From Rhabdobacter roseus (GTDB taxonomy: Bacteria; Bacteroidota; Bacteroidia; Cytophagales; Spirosomataceae), in the NCBI RefSeq assembly GCF_014202275.1, contig NZ_JACHGF010000001.1, forward strand, positions 868,001 to 932,000: a stretch of DNA of 64,000 bases. Reading direction: 5' to 3'. Positions 18,323 through 26,657 of the stretch are shown here, in pieces. Below the pieces are notes generated by a model. That model was not told the origin of the DNA. It saw nothing but the letters and a program-made list of their open reading frames with translations, and did no database searches. Position 1 is the first letter of the stretch. Each line of letters starts with the position of its first letter. Both the position numbers and the translations under genes were made by a program.

Positions 18323-19486
18323 ATGAAAAAGGGGATTGTCGCTGTTTTTCTTTTGCTGGCCTTAAGTACCTCCGCCCAAATCCCTTTGTCCGACCGGGCA
18401 GAAATCTCCGTCATCACCTGCGGCCCCTACCAGGGCGAGCTGTACTCGGCCTTTGGCCACAGCGCTATTCGGGTACATGACCCTGAGGCTGGCGTGGATC
18501 TGGCGTATAATTACGGCGTTTTTCAGTTCAACTCGGCGTTTTACCTAAACTTCACCCGCGGGCACCTGCTTTACAACCTGGGCGTGTACCCCTATGATCG
18601 TTTCCGCGATTTTTATATTTCCCAAAACCGCTACGTGCACGAGCAGCTACTAAACCTTAGGGCGGAACAAAAACAGAAAGTAGCGGACTACCTGTACCAC
18701 AACGCCCAGCCCGAAAACGCCACCTACCGCTACGATTATTTTTATAACAACTGCGCTACCAAAGTACGTGATGTCTTTGTCGTGCTGTTTCGGGACAGTC
18801 TAAAATTTGATGGTACCTACGTCACGACGAGCTATAGCTTGCGGGACCTTACGGACATCTACCTGGCCCAACAGCCCTGGGGTGACTTAGGGATTGATAT
18901 TTGCCTGGGCTTGCCGATGGATAAAAAAATCACTCCGTTTGAATACATGTTCCTGCCCGACTACGTTGAATCCGGGTTTGATCACGCCACGCTCAACGGA
19001 GTTGCCCTCGTCAAAGAAAAGAAAGTCATTTACGAAGCCGCGCCAGAAACCGTTTCGTTTCGGTGGTTTCACCCCTGGCTGGTTTTCGGTCTTTTTTTGT
19101 TATTTACCCTGGTACTTTCTTACTCCGATTGGCAAAAGAAAAAGCTGACCAAATGGTTTGACGTGGCCCTGTTTTCAATCGCCGGGTGGGTGGGCGTGCT
19201 GCTCCTTTTTTTATGGACCGCCACGGACCATCGGGCCGCCGCGAATAACTTTAACTTGCTTTGGGCCTTTCCCCTCCACGCCCTGGCCGCCATTTTCTTA
19301 CTACGAAAACAATTTTACCCTTTGCTCAGCAACTACTTTAGGGTCTTTGGGATACTTTCGGTCGCTACTTTATTGCTGTGGTTTGTTCTCCCGCAGCGGC
19401 TCAATGTCTACTTAATTCCTTTTGTGGTTGCGTTGGGGGTTCGGGCCTTTACCATGGCTAAATTACTGGCTGTAAAAAGAAGATAG
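18323..19486 (+). CDS. DUF4105 (Lnb N-terminal periplasmic domain) membrane protein
   Basis: About 387 residues: a signal peptide (IVAVFLLLALSTSAQ), a periplasmic DUF4105 domain (20-240), then about four membrane helices (250-380). The domain contains FGHSAIRV (His) and YFYNNCATKVRDV (Cys), the residues expected for a permuted papain-like amidase or transferase fold. The substrate is unknown; the location suggests envelope lipids or peptides. The ATG at 18323 starts the signal peptide; an upstream TTG at 18311 was rejected. It is followed by a palindromic repeat cluster. Confidence 0.82.
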   Translation: MKKGIVAVFLLLALSTSAQIPLSDRAEISVITCGPYQGELYSAFGHSAIRVHDPEAGVDLAYNYGVFQFNSAFYLNFTRGHLLYNLGVYPYDRFRDFYISQNRYVHEQLLNLRAEQKQKVADYLYHNAQPENATYRYDYFYNNCATKVRDVFVVLFRDSLKFDGTYVTTSYSLRDLTDIYLAQQPWGDLGIDICLGLPMDKKITPFEYMFLPDYVESGFDHATLNGVALVKEKKVIYEAAPETVSFRWFHPWLVFGLFLLFTLVLSYSDWQKKKLTKWFDVALFSIAGWVGVLLLFLWTATDHRAAANNFNLLWAFPLHALAAIFLLRKQFYPLLSNYFRVFGILSVATLLLWFVLPQRLNVYLIPFVVALGVRAFTMAKLLAVKRR

Positions 19487-19495
19487 GTGAGGCTG

Positions 19496-19556
19496 CTCGT
19501 TCGCGTTTTTACAACGCGCTTCTCACGGGTTCGCGTCGCAGACGCGAACCCGTGAG
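19496..19556. repeat. Palindromic repeat with 16-base perfect hairpin
   Basis: TTCGCGTTTTTACAACGCG (19500-19518, degenerate) is followed by a perfect hairpin: CTCACGGGTTCGCGTC at 19522-19537, loop GCA, and its complement at 19541-19556. It shares the TTCGCG core of the other repeats but with a longer stem, and it could stop transcription of the DUF4105 gene. Confidence 0.7.
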
Positions 19557-19693
19557 TTTCTAAACCGTCAGCTCAGTCAGGGTACTTCCATCACATTTTA
19601 CTTCGGCAAAGCGATTTTTGTCCAGCAACTGCGCCCGGACAGCCCGATGTTTGGAATTCGTAGTATTCGACACTACAAATTGCGGTGTTACTT

Positions 19694-19743
19694 TAAAAAA
19701 AGTAAGGCTTAACCCAACGAACAGAGGTTCAGGTAAGCCTTAC
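19694..19743 (-). terminator. Intrinsic terminator of the small membrane protein gene
   Basis: On the minus strand, GTAAGGCTT (19743-19735) pairs with its complement at 19710-19702 across a loop of 24 bases, and is followed at once by a run of seven T. Confidence 0.65.
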
Positions 19744-19769
19744 GGTACATGAGTAGAAAAGGCGGCCGT

Positions 19770-19955
19770 TTAGACGGTCACACTAGCCAGAGAGTCCCAT
19801 AAGCCAAATACTTTAAGCAGCCAAATTACCAGAATAATGACCACCACGGCGTTAAGAATACGCTTGATGGTAGCCTGCATGGGTATGTAGGTGTTGATCA
19901 ACCAAAGGAGAACGCCTACCACCAGAACGACGGCAAGGATAGTAAGAAGAGGCAT
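19770..19955 (-). CDS. Small membrane protein, Thivi_2564 family
   Basis: A 61-residue protein with two hydrophobic segments: LLTILAVVLVVGVLLWLIN and, after PMQATIKRILN, VVVIILVIWLLKVFGL. The pattern of a short helix pair around a P-M-x-x-x-I-K-x-I-L-N loop matches the Thivi_2564 family of tiny bacterial membrane proteins of unknown role. ATG 19955 was preferred because it gives this exact family length; the longer ORF adds an unrelated 45 residues. It is convergent with the DUF4105 gene and has its own terminator. Confidence 0.65.
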   Translation of the reverse strand: MPLLTILAVVLVVGVLLWLINTYIPMQATIKRILNAVVVIILVIWLLKVFGLWDSLASVTV

Positions 19956-20674
19956 AGTTTCGTTTTTTTTAAATATAGAATATGGTATCGTGTATCCAAT
20001 ACGGTGTGTGCTTATAAATACTATGCCTGGCTCCAACAAAAAACTATTCCTCCCGCTTTGCAGTGCTGTATTTACCAGAATACTACGCATTATTTAAATA
20101 AAAGCAGCCATCCGGCCCTACTTTACTACCTTGGATAGTCTCTCACAGGTTTTATTCAACTATTTGAATTACAGAAATCTGTGGAAACACAGCCCCTGAT
20201 CGGCGAATTGTTTCTATTGTCACAAAGGGATTTACTACCAGCTTTACCGCTCGTTCGCGTTTGCAACGCGAACGCTGGGTAAGGGTACTTAGAAAGGGAT
20301 AGTTTCTTTGCTGGCCGAGTGTTATCCACTTGTAAAGTGTAGAAAGGCACAGATTATACTGCATTTTGTCACCGGCGGTACCGCGTCTCGCCTTTTTAAA
20401 AAAACAAAAAAAGTTTTATTGTTAAATATAAGTTACTTATCTTCATATCGTATAGTTATTTATCCACCCTTACCCCCGCGCACGTATGAAACACCCCTTA
20501 CTTGGCTTTTAGCTACTACGGCTAGCCTATTTCTTGTTTAAGCCACTCTTTCCGAGCCGCTCACTTTCCTTGTCTCCGATTTTTCGTTAAGTAGTTCAAT
20601 AAAAATCTTTGGCTAAACCTGACTTAGCAATCAGGCCAAATACTCTATTGGTTTCCACTCAAACCAAAAGTAAC
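19956..20674. other. Long intergenic region with one palindromic repeat
   Basis: 719 bases without a convincing gene. It contains one full GCGTTTGCAACGC repeat at 20249-20280 running into an RRGTACYY site, and AT-rich stretches near 20390-20460 that could hold the promoter of the downstream gene. Short reverse-strand frames at 20152-20364 have no family features. Confidence 0.5.
20249..20290. repeat. GCGTTTGCAACGC palindromic repeat
   Basis: The TTCGCGTTTGCAACGCGAA core is a near-perfect palindrome flanked by CG and GCTGGG and followed by GGGTACTT. Confidence 0.75.
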
Positions 20675-22072
20675 ATGAAAACATGGTACCGACTTCTCCC
20701 CTTTGTCCTGCTTTTAATCGTTTCTGGCAGCTGCACACAGGACACATTAACTACCGAACCGCCGACTCCCAGGTACCTGCCGAGCCTACATCCGGTCAGT
20801 CATTACCCCGAGCTCATTGAGGGCTACACGACTTATACCTCCCCGCTCAGGCCCCAAACCTGGCTGAGTCGCCAGGTTTCCATACCTGACTACGGCACCA
20901 TGGTACCCGCCGGACAATCCGTACGCATGGTAGCTTTTGGCGGTGGACTCACCGCCGGAGTCATGAACGGTGGGCTCTACCGCGAGGGGCAACAACTGGC
21001 TTATCCCAACCTGGTTGCTCACCAACTGGGCCTGACCGATTTTCACTCCCCTCTCTTTGCCGAACACGAAGCCAACGGAACGGGCTTCCTGCTACCTTCT
21101 CGTACCCACCAGGGTGAGTTTCCCCGTTGGCAAAGGGTCTCCAACCAGCTGGCGGCGGAAGCACCAGGCTCGCCCGCTTCCATTAGCCCTTATGCCGGAG
21201 AAGTCAGAAATTATGCCGTACCTAGTGGGCAGCCCGAGACTCCTCTTTCCAAGTCTTGGGATCATGGGCACTACAGCTTTCAGCCCTACCTGTGGCGGAT
21301 CATACCCCGGGAAGTGAACGCCACCCAAAGCCCGCTGGAGTACGCCCAACAGCATACCCCCTACAACTTTGTGCTTTACGAAGACTATTTCGACAACTGG
21401 ATCAGGGGTATGCTCCGGATTCCCAATTTCAATATGTGGGACTTTTATGGCATCACACTTAGTCTTGGACAACAGGCGATATTTAGAGACTCTAATATCG
21501 ATAATCTATTTTACGAAGGGGCCAAAGGGGTACTTTTCACCATCCCGCGCTACCAGGACTTGGCCTACATGCAATGGTATTCGCTGGAGAAAGGCAATCA
21601 GCAGGTGCAGGAATTTGTCAGAAAGTACCGTTCCACCGACCATAATGATCCCTCCCGGCCTACCTATTTTCTGGCCACGACGGACGTGGACCGGCTCTTC
21701 CGCGGGCTGTCCGCCACCCTGCCCGACAGCGCGGTCATAACCAGCTTCGAGGAGACGCTTAGCGACCCGGAATGGGAGTATGGTCATAACAAACGGATCC
21801 GGGCCGTAGCCGCCCAGCGCAACCTGGCGCTGGTCGATCTGTCGGCGATCTACGCCCAAATACGCCAGGGGATCTACGTAACCGACGACGGCCTCAAAAT
21901 CGACGGTTCGCCCCGGGGCAACTTTTTCTCTTCCGATGGCATTTATCCCAGTCCCATTGGCCACGCCGTGATCGCCAATGAGGTCATCAAAGCCATCAAT
22001 CGTACTTACCAGGCCAAAATCCCACTCATCCACGTAGGTGAATTTGCCAACGCCATTAACCTGAAGCCTTGA
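20675..22072 (+). CDS. SGNH/GDSL hydrolase-like lipoprotein lacking the catalytic Ser
   Basis: About 465 residues with a lipoprotein signal (VLLLIVSGSC). The layout follows Bacteroidota SGNH lipoproteins: a block I-like segment at about 88-110 followed by GLYREGQQLAYPNLVAHQLG, and a C-terminal block V-like FFSSDGIYPSPIGHAVIANE with Asp and His. Block I, however, reads FGGGLTAG where active members have a GDSL/GNSL-type motif, so the nucleophile Ser and its Asp/Asn are both Gly. The protein may be a pseudoenzyme that binds but does not cleave, or may use other residues. ATG 20675 starts the signal peptide. Confidence 0.65.
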   Translation: MKTWYRLLPFVLLLIVSGSCTQDTLTTEPPTPRYLPSLHPVSHYPELIEGYTTYTSPLRPQTWLSRQVSIPDYGTMVPAGQSVRMVAFGGGLTAGVMNGGLYREGQQLAYPNLVAHQLGLTDFHSPLFAEHEANGTGFLLPSRTHQGEFPRWQRVSNQLAAEAPGSPASISPYAGEVRNYAVPSGQPETPLSKSWDHGHYSFQPYLWRIIPREVNATQSPLEYAQQHTPYNFVLYEDYFDNWIRGMLRIPNFNMWDFYGITLSLGQQAIFRDSNIDNLFYEGAKGVLFTIPRYQDLAYMQWYSLEKGNQQVQEFVRKYRSTDHNDPSRPTYFLATTDVDRLFRGLSATLPDSAVITSFEETLSDPEWEYGHNKRIRAVAAQRNLALVDLSAIYAQIRQGIYVTDDGLKIDGSPRGNFFSSDGIYPSPIGHAVIANEVIKAINRTYQAKIPLIHVGEFANAINLKP

Positions 22073-22219
22073 TTCATTCTTGTTTACATTTGCAGCGCGA
22101 ATGCTAAAGCAGGGGGTATGTATAACTGCCCTTTAATGTAGTTCACAATACCTTCTATGTTTAATAGGAATTGTTTTAGCATTGCGGTAGGGCACCTTGG
22201 AATAAGACTAGGATGGAAT

Positions 22220-22822
22220 TTAGCGGTGGCGTTTCCGGGTACTTGTTGAGGCAAAGGGGTTTGAAAGGGAGCCTCCGTCGGTTCGGGGCCTTACGGTGAC
22301 CTGCCCCGTTCGCGTATTGATCTGGATGAAGCGATTAAACGGAGTATCATCCGGTGGGGGGATTACCTTTTGGTAGCGGGCTTTCAGGCTTCCGTTGCGG
22401 CGGTAGGTTTCAACCCATCCGGCGTCGCGGCTTTGGGTCGTCTGGACGCGGCTACCGATTTCCTCAAGAAGAAAAGTTCTTTGCTCTTCGGTCCAGTCCG
22501 AGGAGTTATAAAAGCCGTGGTAGATAAGAATTACTTTTTCCAGGAAGTGCGCATAGGAAGCCGGTGGGTAGGCAAAGTACTTGTAACGGTCGTCGAGCGC
22601 CTGGTAGAGCTGGATCGTTACCAGGCTATCGCTGCTATTGGAATGATAGATTAGGTACACAACGCCCTTTTCTCCGTAGGTAGGATTGGCTTTGTAGCAG
22701 TCGATCAGAAAGGTACGTAGCTCTTTGGCCACGAGCGTATCGCTGAGGTAGGTTTGCCGGAGCATTTGGGCGTACGAAGCGGAAGCCAGCGCCAGCCATA
22801 GCAGGGTAGTAAGTACTTTCAT
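22220..22822 (-). CDS. Exported hypothetical protein, paralogue A
   Basis: A 200-residue protein with a signal peptide (VLTTLLWLALASASYAQ). It has no family I recognise. Its core matches the adjacent gene at 22866-23420: LSDTLVAKELRTFL, GEKGVVYLIY, YAHFLEKVILIYHGF, WTEEQRTFLLEEIGSRV, AGWVETYRRNGSLKARYQK. The last motif resembles an MORN/YXXDG-type turn (ETYxxxGSLKARY). The C-terminus is basic (STSTRKRHR). The pair arose by tandem duplication. ATG 22822 starts the signal peptide. Confidence 0.7.
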   Translation of the reverse strand: MKVLTTLLWLALASASYAQMLRQTYLSDTLVAKELRTFLIDCYKANPTYGEKGVVYLIYHSNSSDSLVTIQLYQALDDRYKYFAYPPASYAHFLEKVILIYHGFYNSSDWTEEQRTFLLEEIGSRVQTTQSRDAGWVETYRRNGSLKARYQKVIPPPDDTPFNRFIQINTRTGQVTVRPRTDGGSLSNPFASTSTRKRHR

Positions 22823-22865
22823 GGAGCTTTTCACTTTATACTTTACGGTACAAAACATCGACCGG

Positions 22866-23420
22866 CTAAACGCTATATAAGTAGGTGACTTTTTTAGTTT
22901 TCTTGTTGATTTTGAGCGTAATGTCGAAGGGAGATCCTCCAAATGTCAGCATGTTTACTTTTTGGTACCTGGCTTTCAGGCTTCCGTCGGGATGATAGGT
23001 TTCGATCCATCCGGCGGGTTTTGTCTGGGCCACGTACACGCGATTGCCAATTTCGTCTAGCAGGAAATTCTTTTGCTCTTCGGTCCAGGGGTAAATGGGC
23101 TTATTTTGGTCGTAGATTAGAATTACTTTCTCCTGAAAGTGGGCGTAGTAGTGCGGGGGAAGACGGTTCTTAAAGCTGTCGTCGAGCCTTTGGTAGAGTG
23201 AGACAAACCGATACTCATCATCGGTATCCGGGCGTAATGTCAACATCACCACCCCCCGGTGGCCGTACTGGGCATCGGTCTTGGTACAATGCTTCAGAAA
23301 CTTTTTTAATTCCTTGGCAATCAAGGGATCGCTGATGTGCACTTTCTCTAGTTTCTGACCGTAGGTGCTGGTGGCGATAATCAGGAGAAGGAGTACTTTG
23401 ACAAAAGTGGATCGGTACAT
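22866..23420 (-). CDS. Exported hypothetical protein, paralogue B
   Basis: About 184 residues with a signal peptide (FVKVLLLLIIATSTYGQ). Shared blocks with paralogue A, in order: ISDPLIAKELKKFL, GHRGVVMLTL, YAHFQEKVILIYDQ, WTEEQKNFLLDEIGNRV, AGWIETYHPDGSLKARYQKV. It is upstream of A with 43 bases between them, so the two are probably one transcript. Function unknown. ATG 23420 was chosen; the Met codon just before it at 23423 is equally possible. Confidence 0.7.
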   Translation of the reverse strand: MYRSTFVKVLLLLIIATSTYGQKLEKVHISDPLIAKELKKFLKHCTKTDAQYGHRGVVMLTLRPDTDDEYRFVSLYQRLDDSFKNRLPPHYYAHFQEKVILIYDQNKPIYPWTEEQKNFLLDEIGNRVYVAQTKPAGWIETYHPDGSLKARYQKVNMLTFGGSPFDITLKINKKTKKVTYLYSV

Positions 23421-23557
23421 CATGGGTGGTCTTGAGTATTCGTTTGCCAAGGTACCTCAATCATTTATAAAATACCTCAAAAATTCATTAAAGGTACGTT
23501 CAGAAATGCTCTCAAGTACCCCGCAGTTAATTTCCCACGCGGCGGGTACTTTAAGGC

Positions 23558-24904
23558 TCACTTGGCCTGCTTAAAACCCATGGCGGTGGCAATATCGCTC
23601 AGGGCCTGGTTGTCTTTGATGGCGTCCCAGTAGTTGGTATGGCCGCTGGGTAAGAACCACAAGCCCCGGCGGTCGACCTTAATATCCCGGACTCCCTTTC
23701 CAAAAATCCGCTGGCCGTCGCTCCCTACGTAGTCGGAAGAAAAGTAGATGTTGGTCCAGCGGGTAAGGGCAAACGGAGCGGCGTGGTTCAGAAAGCGCAC
23801 GGTCCGCTTTTCTTTTTTGCCGTTTACGTCTACTTCGGCGGTGAGGCGATCAAAAAACAGCGTTTTGTCCCGCCCTTCCATTACGGGCGGACAGATCGGA
23901 AACTCTTTCTGCTTGACCAACGCCTGGAAGGGCTTACTGTTCAAGAGGTACACATCGGCATGGGCAATGGCCCCGGCCACGGTGATGAAGTCGGAAATGA
24001 GCCAGGGGTTGCCGTTTTGTCGGTACTGTTTCCAGCAGCGGTATTGCAGCTGCTGGAAGTCGTTGATGTTGCCAAGGGGCTCATCGCCCCGGCTGATCTT
24101 GTCCATTTCCTCAAAAACGTCATGGTCTACGTCGGCCCCCGGTGTAAAGCGCTCGTGCATTTCGTGCCACAGCAGCCGGATCATGTCATAGGCCACCACC
24201 GAGCCCAGGCTGTGGCCCACCACCACGATGCGGTCGTAGGGTTTGGTTTTGCGGTCGTGGAGTTTTCGCAAAAAAGTAATGCCCTCGCGCCGAATGGTAC
24301 TGCGCTCTTCGATGTTGGAAGGCATGGGGTTGAAGTACCGGGCGGCGTCTCCGGCGGTATTGAGCACCAAGCTACTGAATGGGACTTTTACCAAGCCATA
24401 AAGTACCCTGACGACTGCCAGCACCACCGCAATAATGCCGAGCAAAGAAGGCCATTCGGCTTCTACATACGCCCAAATGGCGGCATGGTAAGTGTAAATG
24501 ACACCCCCCAAAACCACCATCGCCACCAGGGTGGCCCAGAGGGTATAAAAAATGGGTTTTAACCGCGGAGGTACCTGGCTCAGGCGCGTCGTGATCAATT
24601 TCCAGACCCAGGGTACCAGGTGGGCAAACGACGTATTGCGCATGTGGTGGGCCCAGTAAAATTCATAAAAATCGGTTTTAGGATTCATCTGAAACTGCTC
24701 CATCGTGATCCGGTGCGTTTCGTAGATTTCCGAAATCCCGTCGGGTCGGCTCCAGTACCGGGGCCTTTCGGCTTGCGGCTCTTCCTTTTTGATCCAGAAG
24801 GTCAACCCTTCTACAAAGGAGCGCAGCGTATCCATGGGGCGTTGCTCCCCGATACCGTGAATGATCACCACGGCCTGTCTTTTAATGTCTTGGTTCCGAG
24901 CCAT
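23558..24904 (-). CDS. Membrane-associated alpha/beta-hydrolase-like protein
   Basis: About 448 residues. The N-terminus has VVIIHGIGEQRPMDTL (oxyanion-hole strand of lipase-like hydrolases), then two membrane helices (near residues 120-145 and 155-175), then VVVGHSLGSVVAYDMIR, with a GxSxG nucleophile elbow at about residue 235. The C-terminal half carries HADVYLLNS, a possible catalytic Asp region, and a late His in PSGHTNYWDA. This suggests a membrane-tethered serine hydrolase or a signalling-linked lipase; the substrate is not known. ATG 24904 (MARNQDIKR) was chosen over an upstream frame extension. Confidence 0.7.
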   Translation of the reverse strand: MARNQDIKRQAVVIIHGIGEQRPMDTLRSFVEGLTFWIKKEEPQAERPRYWSRPDGISEIYETHRITMEQFQMNPKTDFYEFYWAHHMRNTSFAHLVPWVWKLITTRLSQVPPRLKPIFYTLWATLVAMVVLGGVIYTYHAAIWAYVEAEWPSLLGIIAVVLAVVRVLYGLVKVPFSSLVLNTAGDAARYFNPMPSNIEERSTIRREGITFLRKLHDRKTKPYDRIVVVGHSLGSVVAYDMIRLLWHEMHERFTPGADVDHDVFEEMDKISRGDEPLGNINDFQQLQYRCWKQYRQNGNPWLISDFITVAGAIAHADVYLLNSKPFQALVKQKEFPICPPVMEGRDKTLFFDRLTAEVDVNGKKEKRTVRFLNHAAPFALTRWTNIYFSSDYVGSDGQRIFGKGVRDIKVDRRGLWFLPSGHTNYWDAIKDNQALSDIATAMGFKQAK

Positions 24905-25003
24905 TCGTTTTTTACGAAAAATTACTTCAAATGCTTGGAAAAGCAATACTTTAGAAGTCAAATTGAGTCAGTGGCTGGTTAGGGCTGATGGGTATTTTGT
25001 GTT

Positions 25004-25054
25004 GGTTCGCGTTTGCAACGCGAACCCCAACGAGCCCGCGCGTTTATAACGCGC
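25004..25054. repeat. Two palindromic repeats (GGTTCGCGTTTGCAACGCGAACC and GCGCGTTTATAACGCGC)
   Basis: The first, at 25004-25028, has a stem GGTTCGCGTT/AACGCGAACC around TGC. The second, at 25038-25054, has a GCGCGTT/AACGCGC stem around a short TAT centre. They share the TTTGCAA/TTTATAA centre with different stem words, which is the defining trait of the family. Confidence 0.8.
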
Positions 25055-25100
25055 CTTTAACCGCATAGCTTATGAAGAGAAAACTACGGATTTGTACTTG

Positions 25101-26222
25101 ATGATGAAAGAAATAAAAAACATTTGGCAGGCCTATCAGCAACTGGATTTTACGCAAAATCAGGCCGCGCTGGCCACCGTCGTGCGGGTAGAGGGCTCGT
25201 CGTATCGCCGCACGGGCGCGCGGATGTTGGTGCTGGAAAATGGCGACTGGATCGGCGGCATCAGCGGCGGCTGCCTGGAGGGCGACGCGCTCCGGAAGGC
25301 GCGGCTGGCGATGGCCCAGGGCAAGGCTACCGTCGTGACCTACGACACCACCGACGACGACCCCTACCAGATTGGCGTGGGTCTGGGCTGCAACGGCATC
25401 ATCGACGTGCTCTTGACGCCTCTCGACCCTACCGACCCGCATAACCCCGTCCGGCTACTGGAAAAGTACCTCGGCCAGCGCCAGCCCGACCTACTCGTGA
25501 CGGTGGTGGATGTACGCGGCGACACGGGTCCACTGACGCTGGGCAAGGCTTATCGCTACGACGACCCTACCTACTTCGGCAACACCTTCCCGATGAGCCA
25601 CGTGGCCGAGCACAACATCCTGGCCGACATCAAGGCCTGTCTGAAAAACGAAAAATCGGCTACGCATACCTACCTGCTGCCTAACGGGGCGTCGGTGTCG
25701 CTGTTCCTAGAAGTGATCCTGCCGCCGGTCCACCTGGTAATGATGGGCGGCAACTACGACATCTACCCCATGGTGCGCCTGGCCAAGGAAATGGGCTGGC
25801 GGGTGTCGGTGGTATGCAACCCGGCCAAGGTCCATCAATCGCTCTTTGAATTGGCCGATGCCATCATTCCCAAAGATGACGGCGAAGTACCCGTCGATGC
25901 CTACACGGCGGTGGTACTGATGGCCCACGATTACGAAACTGACTACCGCCACCTGCGCCGAATGCTCCGCACGCCGGTACCCTACCTGGGGATGCTGGGC
26001 CCGCGCAAGCGCACCGACAAGATGCTCACCCGCGCCCAGGAAGAGGGCAGCCCGATCCCCGACGAAGCCATGCGCCGCGTATACAGCCCCGTAGGGCTGG
26101 ACATCGGCGCGAATACGCCCGAAGAGATTGCCATTTCGATCCTGGCCGAGATCCGGGCGCACTTCGCGGGCCGCGCCGGTACCTCCCTGCGCCAGCGCGA
26201 AAAGCCGATTTATGAGGAATAA
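25101..26222 (+). CDS. XdhC/CoxI family molybdoenzyme maturation protein
   Basis: About 373 residues. XdhC-type proteins bind molybdenum cofactor, help its sulfuration and insert it into xanthine dehydrogenase-type enzymes. The N-terminal XdhC_CoxI domain has VEGSSYRRTGARML and GGISGGCLEGDALR; the C-terminal Rossmann-like domain has HLVMMGGNYDIYPMVRLA and the conserved LGMLGPRKRTDKML. No xanthine dehydrogenase genes are in the window, but a MobA-like gene lies at 62.3 kb. The start is ATG 25101 or the next codon but one at 25104. The repeat-rich 25.0 kb region lies just upstream. Confidence 0.9.
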   Translation: MMKEIKNIWQAYQQLDFTQNQAALATVVRVEGSSYRRTGARMLVLENGDWIGGISGGCLEGDALRKARLAMAQGKATVVTYDTTDDDPYQIGVGLGCNGIIDVLLTPLDPTDPHNPVRLLEKYLGQRQPDLLVTVVDVRGDTGPLTLGKAYRYDDPTYFGNTFPMSHVAEHNILADIKACLKNEKSATHTYLLPNGASVSLFLEVILPPVHLVMMGGNYDIYPMVRLAKEMGWRVSVVCNPAKVHQSLFELADAIIPKDDGEVPVDAYTAVVLMAHDYETDYRHLRRMLRTPVPYLGMLGPRKRTDKMLTRAQEEGSPIPDEAMRRVYSPVGLDIGANTPEEIAISILAEIRAHFAGRAGTSLRQREKPIYEE

Positions 26223-26259
26223 CATCAATAAGGTACGGCCAGGCCGCATGGGCCATTCT

Positions 26260-26475
26260 ATAAAGAGTGCGACCGCTGAACGCGGTCGAATGGTCGAAGA
26301 AGCAGATTGGCTCTATAAACGTGTAAAGACGCTGCTCAGGTGACCCGACCTGCGCGGCCCGACCTACGCGGCCCGACCTACGCGGCCCGACCTACGCGGC
26401 CCGACCGCCGCGCGGTCACACGTTTATAGAAAATCATCCACCCCCCATGATCCCGACCACAGCGTGGTCGCACCT
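26260..26475. repeat. Composite repeat element with 14-bp tandem array and inverted ends
   Basis: TCTATAAACGTGT at 26312-26324 is perfectly inverted at 26418-26430. Between them lie five tandem copies of a 14-base unit CCCGACCTACGCGG (26344-26415; first copy with one change, last expanded to 16). Flanks hold two more palindromes: GACCGC-TGAA-GCGGTC at 26271-26287 and GACCACAGCGTGGTCGCACCT at 26455-26475, the latter like the copy at 48758. There is no ORF inside. Confidence 0.75.
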
Positions 26476-26657
26476 GGTGCAGCCTGAGCATTCGGATTTC
26501 AGCGGTTCTTGGGGAATGAAACAGCACCGGTCCTGTATAGGCCCGCCTTTTCGTAATAAAGTACCCTTGCTAGCATTTGGTAAGTACCTAAAACGGGCCG
26601 TACTTTTACGGTAAAAAAGGGCCCCGGCTGTGGCCCTACCCAGAACGAGCGATGTGC

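Noticed and set aside
26344-26415. Tandem 14-mers considered as a CRISPR array
   Set aside because: No spacers, units too short, no cas genes within the window.
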